From the NCBI GenBank assembly GCA_013115135.1, contig JABANP010000004.1, forward strand, positions 372,001 to 436,000: 64,000 nt of DNA, read 5' to 3'. Position 1 is the first letter of the stretch; the number at the start of each line of letters is the position of its first letter. The notes under the pieces are model-generated. The model saw only the letters and a program-made list of their open reading frames with translations. It searched no databases and was not told the origin of the DNA. The position numbers were made by a program, and so were the translations under genes. This document shows positions 56,354 through 64,000 of the stretch, piece after piece. Source of the DNA: Perkinsus olseni. Lineage: Eukaryota > Perkinsozoa > Perkinsida > Perkinsidae.

Positions 56354-56851
56354 TTACCAGTGGGCTTGACGGCTACCCAAAACATTACATCTACCAATAA
56401 CCGGAAGGGTATCCAGAATCAACCCTTGGGAATTATACACCTGGGGCCCCTTAACCTTACCAAACCTAGTATCACGAGGACCCACACCAATAACCAAATC
56501 ACGACTGTACGAAACATCTTTGAGACGAGTGAGGGGACAGGAAAAATCGCAGGTTTGAACGACCTTATTGAAGTCCACCTCAGGAACCAGAAGCTCCGCA
56601 CGAAGCCCATCAATAACCTTATTATCAACTTTCTGGTTAACCATGATGTCTCTTCCTAGGGCTCTGACATATAAGCTCATAGCCGTCAACCTTATATTAG
56701 CGGCCAGCTTTTGGCCATCCAAACCTTCTATAGTTGCGTCCATGCTCTCCAACGTACACTTCGAAACCCCAGCAGAAGGTGCATCGTTCCAATTGGCGGC
56801 TTGAACCTTCGCAGCAACAGACTCCAGAGACATAAGATTGCGTTGGTACAA
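56354..56851 (-). pseudogene. Unrecognised protein fragment
   Basis: The ORF begins MYQRNLMSLESVAAKVQAAN and ends VIGRCNVLGSRQAHW. It is well mixed in composition and helical in the first half (QKLAANIRLTAMSLYVRALG). No motif is recognised. It could be the N-terminal part of the same structural-type protein whose later part lies at 48,399-49,325, separated by the insertion of the recombinase element and copy F. That is inference from order and strand only. Confidence 0.35.
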
Positions 56852-57446
56852 AAACCGTTAGCGCAACAACGAGCTAACAGCGTCAACCATGACATTCCCG
56901 AGACGTAAACTGACTCCCTTAACCGTTCAATAGCTACGATAACTCACAGAAAAGCGAACAAATACTCAAACAATAAAGACAGTCTAATGACCATCAACCC
57001 TAGAATTCCCTACGCTCCATGAGCCTCCTTTCAGCCCTTAACATCACTAATGGCTGAGGAGCAAGTACAACTATATTCCAGCGCCAAGGAGGAACCGCAA
57101 GGGCGCTCCAACAATAATACGAAACGGTTCAGGAGCGCGGTCGCGGAACCTAGCAAGGAACAATTAGGGAAATCCAAGATCAAGTAAGTGCGCAAGATTC
57201 TGCGCAAGCTTCAACCTTAAGGAACGAAGCCTCAGGGAAGCAACCATTACAGCGAAAGACCAATATAACATCACTTTATCGGCACCATAACCAAATAACA
57301 ACTGTACAATAACAATAGTCACTCAATACGCTATCAAGTAACTTGCAGGCATCTTAAACCGGTAATCAACATTCATTGCCAGATACCTTCCGACAACTAC
57401 AGTTGTTAATGAGCTTAATAGCACCTTTAACAATAGGCTAATGGCA
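56852..57446. other. No gene recognised
   Basis: Short ORFs only, with no repeats of the families described. It is the insertion target of element C. Confidence 0.35.
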
Positions 57447-57737
57447 GCAACGAGGGGTGTATCACGACTCGTACACCGAAAACTCGTACACTTTCATTTC
57501 GTACACGACTCGTACACTGGAGATGCACCCGCGTAGTGAAAAACGCTAGCGAAAAACACATCACGAATTTCACTCCGCGAAAAATCGCGAGAAAAAAGAT
57601 AAATCGCGAAAAACGTATTCGCGATTAACACATCACGGAGCTTTGCGCGATGTCATATCGCGTTCTGCGATATCGTAATCACGTCACACCCGAACTCAGA
57701 TAAACTCGACCGGTTGGGAGCGAAAAAGAGAAAGATG

Positions 57738-58604
57738 TTAGGGGGCTACTCCTATGCCTGTTTGCTCATGATACAGAAAATCTAGATTCACCAGAATTCG
57801 GCACGCACACACTGGCCTGGTTGGCAGCCCACTCCTCCTGTGCAGCCTGCTCCTGCACTTTGTGTAGAGAATATCAAAACGTTTCAGAAATCCGAAGGCT
57901 CGCTCCACAACACTGCGCATCGAAGCATGGCGGCGGTTAAAGGCGTTCTCGGCAGCATTCAGGACAGGCCTAGCCGGTGGCCTTTCATGGAGGGTCATCA
58001 ACCGGAGCTGGACGTTGCCGTTGGAAGCATACCCAAGGTCTGCCAATAAACCCATGGAGGCTGGAACCTTCAGTTGCCGAGTTTCTACAGACTTCCGATA
58101 TATGTACAATTCGTGTCTGGCGCCAATCCAAGGCATCGAAAGGTGAACGATACGACCCCTGAGATCCACTACGGCCTGCACCTTTAAGCAATGCGACTTA
58201 TACTTCGATTGATAATAAAACGACTGGTCAATCGTAGGCCTACATAACTTTATAGGGAACACATCGACATGACCGATTACGTTACGAAAGGGGCCACCGC
58301 CACCTTCACGGAGAAGCCTCCTCAGGCTCTGAGGGATGTAGGGGTGAGCCAGTGAAAAGTCATGCCGAGCTACTTCGAAATCAGCAATGGATTGAGCAGT
58401 CGAGCCGCCGCATCGAGTACGCATCTCGCGATAATCAGGATTTTGCTTGTAGATCCTGAGGAGCTCGAGAAGGTGTTCCTTCTTAAATCGTCGACCGAAC
58501 TGCATGTCGTGTTGTAGTCTTGGCCATAAATAATCATCGACGAACTCTTGAGTATATCCATATACAAACCTGTGCATCGACGGCAGATGAAAAAAAACTA
58601 ACAA
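57738..58604 (-). CDS. Harbinger DDE transposase, copy 2 (288 aa, open)
   Basis: Same length as copy 1, with only scattered substitutions (for example GARHELYIY for GARHDLYIY, RRFKKEHL for RRIKKEHL). Asp1 (GHVDVFPIKLC) and the catalytic Glu (RSVVERAFGFLK) are kept. The Asp that copy 1 has before LYIYRKS is Glu here, which would probably disable catalysis if it is the second DDE residue. Confidence 0.88.
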   Translation of the reverse strand: MLVFFHLPSMHRFVYGYTQEFVDDYLWPRLQHDMQFGRRFKKEHLLELLRIYKQNPDYREMRTRCGGSTAQSIADFEVARHDFSLAHPYIPQSLRRLLREGGGGPFRNVIGHVDVFPIKLCRPTIDQSFYYQSKYKSHCLKVQAVVDLRGRIVHLSMPWIGARHELYIYRKSVETRQLKVPASMGLLADLGYASNGNVQLRLMTLHERPPARPVLNAAENAFNRRHASMRSVVERAFGFLKRFDILYTKCRSRLHRRSGLPTRPVCACRILVNLDFLYHEQTGIGVAP

Positions 58605-58861
58605 ACAGACATCCTCACACCGCGACTAAAAATAGTTAAGCTATTAAGACACTGGGACAGGTGGCCGGTCAGGAAACTTCCGTGCCGCCCAGCGCGACAG
58701 CTACAGCATGCGTGCACAAAGCGTTTTCTAGCTGCGGTAGATTTGCGATTTCGATGATTCTAATTAACTAACTCAACTCACAAAATATGTTCATGAGATA
58801 CTATCTTCGCTAATACATAAACTCGTGTTACTACTCATGGGGGTCACTGCGTCTGTCTTGC

Positions 58862-59758
58862 CCTCTTTGCTCTTGCCTTAGGTTTGCTCTTAGCAGCTTT
58901 CCTCTTCGAAGCTTTGCGAGCTCTGAGCTGGCTGAGTCGCTGCCGCCCCCGGTGGGATCAGCTCGTCATCCTCGTCACTCACGGAATATGTCGACTGAAC
59001 CCGCTGGCCCCCATCTACATTTTCGTACGAATCGAGGCTATCAGCTATCTGTTGACGAGACTGGTAAAGCTCCATGGCTGACGCAACAAGGGCTTCCATG
59101 CGGTTGCTGTGATCGTGAATGGCACTCACTGCAGCTTCCAGCCCCTTAGATACTTCGCCAATCAGGCAGGTCATTCTCTGATCTAAACGTTTATACCAAT
59201 AAGTCTTACTATCTGCCACTTCGACGGACTCTTGCTCGCTTGATGATCTCGGGGTGGTACTAGCCGTAGGCCTCACCTCCCCCGTCATGGAGAACCCCAT
59301 ACCACCAGAGGGTGCAGCATAAGCAGTTTGGGATAGGCTGGTTACGGCTGCCTGGTGGCCAGGTGAGGTGTAGCCACTCAATTGCATCATACTTCATAAG
59401 CTTGCAAGCGTCCTCGACTTCGTTCACGACCGCTCGAAATTTACTTGTGATTTGCTGTCTCCTCTCTCGTTCTTGGAGTGATTTTGTTTTTGTCTCTAGT
59501 CCGAGCACGTGATCGTATTTCGAAGCAAAAATGGCCCACCTGAACAGGACATATACGAGAACGATACATGCAGAATAAGCCTGACGTGCGCTTGAAGTTC
59601 TCGTGCTTCCAAATTCTCAACACAACGATCTGCCTGTAGGTAAAGTGATCCTTTATGTGCCTCAAGTGAATGTGCTCGACGGATTCTGGAAACGGACCTT
59701 GCTTCGCAATATTCGATATGGTCATTTGAAAAGGAAAAATTCTAAGCGATAAACACAA
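58862..59758 (-). pseudogene. Harbinger accessory protein (ORF1), copy 2
   Basis: Same three-frame arrangement as copy 1. The last frame (59,390-58,890) shares SKTYWYKRLDQRMTCL but, after the acidic DEDDELIPPGAAATQPAQ block, a frameshift replaces the basic C-terminal tail of copy 1 with a short SFEEESC end. This copy lacks the Lys/Arg tail unless an intron restores it. Confidence 0.55.
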
Positions 59759-60420
59759 AATGGCGAATACTTTTACGATTGTTTGGATTTGAATTGACTA
59801 CTGTTCAATTTGCTAGTATCTTTGCTGTGCAGGTATTGTTCATTCACCCTTCTTTCGCACGTACTACCTTTCCGGATCGCGATTTGAAAGAAGTGGTACA
59901 GACGAGTTGGGGAAGTTGCATATACCATATATACGATATATGCGAAAACCACAGTTACCACCAGGTCTCGGCTGTGAATAGAGCACGATAACGCGATATA
60001 TCACATAACGTGATATAACGCGATATACGATTCGTGATTTTCGCGAAAAGGCGGTTTTCAGTGGCGTTTTTTCGCGATGTGATAAAGTCGATTATCACTT
60101 CGCGTTTTTCGCGTTTATCACATCGTGATTAACGCGATTTGGCGTTTAACGGGTGCATCTCCACTGAATGCTCGTTCACCCCTTGAATCCGTACACCGTC
60201 ATTCCGTACACTTAAAACTCGTACACATAATACTCGTACACATAAAACTCATACACGTAAAACTCACGCATATAAAATTCGTACGCGAGCACGACTCGTA
60301 CACTATGCTGCTTGAGTCGCATTTTTGGGCCGCGCGCTGAGAGCAATGGCGGAGCGAAGGAAGTAATATTGTTTATCGAGAGCGAATAGTTTGCGCCACT
60401 CTGTGAGTAAATATTCAGTA

Positions 60421-60492
60421 GTGTAAGTGGTACGGGGGTTAAGGTAACGGGTTACCAATCCAAAGGTCGTGGGTTCGATCCTATGTACAGAC
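60421..60492 (+). other. tRNA-like core of element C, anticodon-position ACC
   Basis: T8 at 60,428, box A TGGTACGGGGGTTAAGG, T33 at 60,453, positions 34-36 ACC, T54 at 60,474 in box B GGGTTCGATCC, A58 and C61 present. Flanks are nearly the same as in copy A, but positions 26-52 differ strongly. The acceptor stem is weak. Confidence 0.62.
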
Positions 60493-60916
60493 CCGGCACT
60501 TCAGGGAGGACTTAAATAGCCAAGTAGATGCGGCAGAGCGCCGGCGGAGCCGGGGCGAAAATTTGCGCAAGGCGTACGAAATGACGGTGTACGAGTTGAA
60601 AGTGGGTGTGTGTATGAAATGACGGTGTACGAGCATTATGTGTACGAGCATTATGTGTACGAGTGTTTTGTGTACGAATATTATGTGTACGAGTGTTTTG
60701 CGTACGAGTTTTACATGTACGAGTTTTCTGTGTATGAGTTTTCCGTGTACGAGTCCTCGATGTACGAGTATTTGGTGTACGAGTCGGAGGTGTACGAGTG
60801 TTCGAGACATGAGTCGAAAATGCACGAGTTTTCGGTGTACGAGTCGTGAACATCCCGCAACGAGTAGTTAAGGTACGGAAGAGCGTAGCACAACTGTTAA
60901 CATCAACACTATCAAG

Positions 60917-62192
60917 TTACGAACGGATAATCCTCAAGGGACTCATCAACTCTTGACTCATCCTCCTCGTCCACATCGATGATGAAGGCTTAACGTAAAC
61001 CAACGATTCCAAAGGAACCGTTATTGGCTCACGCTCCACAACCTTAACCTCAATGTCAACTCCAAGTCTCTCAATCTTCATAGGCTGCACTGAGACATCC
61101 TCACTGCCATCGCCGTAACCTTCGAGAACCTTCGCTAAACCCCTATGCAACTCATGGATCACAAGGACCACAGAATCCACAGGCGGTAAAGACTCTAAGA
61201 ACTTTCCAAACCTTAAGGATCTGGACACTCCCAAACGTTCTCGAAGCACATCTAGGTCAACCCCTATTGAACCATCTACTACCTTCCTCGGATGAATTAT
61301 CTTCCTCCAGTGGCATATCAGGCATCAACCCAGGAAGTAAACCGTTATCATCGTCAACACTACCAACGTCACATCTCACTCCCGGGGGAAGTAACGGTGC
61401 ATCGTCGTACTCGTCATTAACATCATCTTCTTCAAACTCTACGGCGTTGTCCTCGTGGTCGTCCACATTGGCATCGTCTTCTTCAAACCATATGGCGTTT
61501 TCCTCGCGGGCGTCAACATTGTCGTCCTCCTCACCGTCGTCCACGTCAACGTTATCTTCTCTGGCTGGTTCGGCGTCGTCCTCGTGATCGTCCACAATAC
61601 CATCATGATCGGAGTCTTCCACTCGGCCGCGTTCTACTTGTCGTCGCCATGCTGCCAACCCTTGCTCAACCGCTGTACGTGTCTGTGCCTCTCTGACATT
61701 CTGCCCATCTCTATCCTTATCGTAACCATCCTTCAACTCTAAGGTCTTAATCGTATAATCAGCATCAACATACACCGTTCGACCCTTTGCGAGATGCGCA
61801 TAAATCACTTCCTGGAGGGCAACCGCATGCTCAACATTCTTCAACGAACACACTTCTTCCTCACCATATACTATCGGCACCACCAACCTTTCTCCATCCT
61901 CAGACTCCTCTACTCCTCCGAAATACGGCAACAATATTCCCTTCACTACTCCAACCGTAGCCGTACCCTTCAGAGAACTGATCGTATAAGGACCCAACCA
62001 TATAACGTCCGAGTGGTGACCTATTCTCACATCCGGTGACTTACTCACAAAGACCACATCGTACAACTTTGGAATATAATCGCGCTGACCATCAATCGCC
62101 ATTCGCTCGAAATTCGCCTCCTGCTTCAACCTCCAACAATGCATATACTCCGCTAAGCTAATAGCAGTATTTTTCCTCGCCGATTCTAACAC
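60917..62192 (-). pseudogene. Gypsy-type integrase C-terminal region with GPY/F motif
   Basis: The ORF 62,192-61,257 starts after a stop and reads RLKQEANFERMAIDGQRDYI, then KLYDVVFVSKSPDVRIGHHS and VIWLGPYTISSLKGTATVGV. The W-x-GPY pattern in an SH3-like barrel is the GPY/F module of Gypsy integrases. It continues into a long acidic, Asp/Glu-rich tail and, after a stop, LGVSRSLRFGKFLESLPPVD (61,249-60,917). No integrase core (D,D-35-E) is seen in the window. It is probably the 3' part of a pol gene. Confidence 0.6.
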
Positions 62193-62459
62193 CGGTAAAT
62201 TCTATCACACAAACTCCACAACATCAGTATCAATATACTTCAGCTTTAACGAATCCCAGTCGACGCTATCTATCAACTCTCCCCGTTCACCTGGTAATCT
62301 CCAACCATTCACATCCTGTATATCATTTTTCTCCTCCAACCGTTGCCCGCGTTGGTACATTTTCATGTTGTGGGGGAGGGGGGGGGTACCAGTCGCGGTA
62401 CTCGGAGGTTGTACCCTCCCCAGGCGCAACAACGAAGACCTCAGGCATTTGGTTGCAAC

Positions 62460-63449
62460 GTTCTTCCATATGAACGGTATCAGAGTGGTTATCGTTGTAT
62501 GGGTAAGGGGCACTCCGCTCGCAAATGTGAATCTCCGGAACCAGCTGACCTAGATCGGCGTTGTAAACGTTGTGGGAATCCAAATCATACTATCGACGAT
62601 TGTAAGACGGAGTTGAATAATGCCGTCTGTAATAGATGTAATATTACGGGGCATTTAGCGTATACCGGTCGTAGTAGACCGTTGGATTCTGATCGTGAGG
62701 GTTCTATTACCAGGCGACCTCCTACCCCCGCTGCGAAAATTAATGGTGATAAGGCATCGGGTTCGTCGAGGGTAAATATGGTCTCACATATTAGAGACTA
62801 TATTAGTGATTCTAAGAGTGACCCAAGGTTGAAAGACCCCAGTGTACCTATTGTCATTGGTGGGGTCAGATTACAAGGGAAACCCACCACTGCCCTCTTT
62901 GATACAGGGGCGGAGGTATCAATAATTACTTGTTCTTGGCTCAAGGAATTTGCACCGAGGGTTCGGTTCGAAGATGATATAATTCCCCGTATTACTACAG
63001 CAGATGATAATAGAATGGAAATGCTGGGAAGTGTGATGCTCACCGTGGCGACGGATAATATTGAAATTGTTGACCGTTTTATCGTTACGTCTGACGATTT
63101 AACGGTTCCGTTATTATTGGGATTCATTACTATGTCTAAATTAAACACATCGATTGTTATTACTACTAATGGTATGAGTATCGTTACCAACATAGTGGAT
63201 CCGCCGAAGATACCAAAGCGGGTAAGATTTTCTAGTAAGGTTGATCACATACCACCGCGGGCAACGTCGCCAACGCCGGCAACGAGGCCACCGCGGGAAA
63301 CTGCGGAGTTGGTTGGGAACAGTTTAGGTATGGAGTATGAGGTGTATCAGATCAACCGCCTTATCCAAGAGAGTGGTATCAACAGCGAGAGATTAACGGT
63401 GGAGCAATACAGTGATCCCCAATCTCCTTGGCAATTACTTACCATTTAA
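62460..63449 (+). pseudogene. Retroelement nucleocapsid-protease segment
   Basis: The frame is open on the plus strand. Zinc knuckles: YRCMGKGHSARKC (first one defective), a good CKRCGNPNHTIDDC (C-x2-C-x4-H-x4-C), then CNRCNITGHLAYT lacking its last Cys. A retropepsin follows: VPIVIGGVRLQGKPTTALFD with DTGAEVSIIT (active-site DTGA), then LLLGFITMSKLNTSIVI. It ends at 63,449. RT does not follow. Its strand is opposite to the gag at its right and the integrase piece at its left. Confidence 0.75.
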
Positions 63450-64000
63450 TTCCAACGAGATTCTTACCAATCGCCATGAGATAACGCGACTGATAACCGT
63501 TATCGTCCATTTCGCTCTCCCTCGAAAGAGAATGCAAAGAGCTCGAAATTCTATCATAGTCACGATCTCTGTTCCTAGAACCAGAACGGTAACGATCATT
63601 ATCATTCCTCCGACCATACTTGTCCTTATAACCGACGTTCTTATAACTATCACGACGAAAATCCGAAGACTCTCGTCTACTGCCACTGTTATTATTATGG
63701 CTCCTACCATCACCATAGAAAACCTTACCCAACTGTTCTCTGCGTTGGGCTTGGCTGAGCACCTTATTCCTGAATCTTTCATAACTGTAGCTACTCTTAG
63801 CAACGTTAATATCACGAACCTTATCGTCAGACAGGACAATGAACAGGCGCCACTTTAAAGTATACTCTAAAGGGGCAGCACCGAGGTGGCACAGTTCGTT
63901 TGCCAGAACCTCGAGCCTATAAATAAACTCCGGAACGGTACCTCGTCCCTGCGTACAGTTATTGAACTGGCTCTCAGCCTTCTGCAGGTGCTCATCAGTA
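63439..64000 (-). pseudogene. Retroelement gag, continues beyond window
   Basis: Reading leftwards from the window edge: LQKAESQFNNCTQGRGTVPE, FIYRLEVLANELCHLGAAPL, EYTLKWRLFIVLSDDKVRDI, then a linker rich in Arg, Ser and Asp (SRNRDRDYDRISSSLHSLSR), ending at 63,439. The pattern of short helices with RLExLAxELC and LKxxFxxxLSDxxV is typical of the gag capsid region in Gypsy-type elements. The 5' end lies outside. It meets the nucleocapsid-protease ORF tail to tail. Confidence 0.6.

Larger units (their letters stand above)
57519..60162 (-). mobile_element. PIF/Harbinger DNA transposon, copy 2 (2,644 bp)
   Basis: Inverted relative to copy 1. Both ends are GGAGATGCACCCG. The 3-bp duplication ACT is at 57,516-57,518 and 60,163-60,165. 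It contains the empty site for element A near 59,840. Transposase and accessory genes are in the same order as copy 1. Confidence 0.95.
57455..60856 (+). mobile_element. tRNA-core foldback element, copy C, split by Harbinger copy 2
   Basis: Starts GGGTGTATCACGACTCGTAC and ends GTGTACGAGTCGTGAACATCCC. The 8-bp duplication GCAACGAG is at 57,447-57,454 and 60,857-60,864. Harbinger copy 2 occupies 57,519-60,162. Removing it with one ACT rebuilds the same arm unit as in copy A (CTCGTACACTGAAT.CTCGTTCAC). Arms consist of roughly 15-bp CGTACAC units. The core at 60,421-60,492 lies in a spacer closely similar to that of copy A (TCGCATTTTTGGGCCGCGCG). Confidence 0.93.

Noticed and set aside
57585..57650. 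Dense repeated short motifs (TCGCGA, ATCACG) resembling a CRISPR-like or satellite array
   Set aside because: They lie inside Harbinger subterminal regions, are irregularly spaced, and occur symmetrically at both ends.

Overview
This is a eukaryotic nuclear window. Coding segments are split by many short GT-AG introns and there is no operon structure. Exons and introns are both loaded with GAT/ATC, CAG and CAA triplet runs, giving poly-Asp, Ser, Asn, His, Thr and Gln tracts. Two organellar RAP-type RNA-binding proteins and an alveolate-looking cytochrome c suggest a myzozoan alveolate. A perkinsozoan would fit, but that is inference and no diagnostic marker was found.

Bases 1-34,105 are a host-gene block. 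In order: a WD40-M20 fusion peptidase of the DUG2 type (+), cytochrome c (+), a RAP/FASTK-like helical-repeat protein (+), a small PDCD4-N-terminus-like protein (+), a long low-complexity protein (-), farnesyl diphosphate synthase (-), a Tctex1 dynein light chain (-), L-threonine 3-dehydrogenase (-), a second RAP protein (+), diphthamide synthase subunit DPH2 (+), a TBC Rab-GAP (-), and two acidic low-complexity proteins (+), one with a 51-bp minisatellite. Several products are mitochondrial or act in housekeeping metabolism: thiol peptide turnover, isoprenoids, threonine catabolism, translation-factor modification and membrane traffic.

From about 34.1 kb to the end I see no host gene. The region is a nested transposon graveyard without the triplet repeats. 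It holds: degraded retroelement genes; two inverted PIF/Harbinger copies with open transposase ORFs and 3-bp target duplications; a 307-bp hAT-type MITE with an 8-bp duplication; a tyrosine-recombinase retrotransposon with the complete split-direct-repeat layout A1-ORFs-B1-A2-B2 (Ngaro/PAT type); and Gypsy-like gag, protease and integrase pieces.

The most unusual find is a family of at least seven non-autonomous elements. Their arms are arrays of about 15-bp units containing CGTACAC/CGTACAGT, inverted at the two ends. Five pairs of ends give 8-bp target duplications. The centre carries a tRNA-like core with box A and box B at canonical spacing. Four cores carry different anticodon-position triplets: CTC, ACC, TTT and TGC. 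These elements are reciprocally nested with the Harbinger copies, which fixes boundaries and relative ages.
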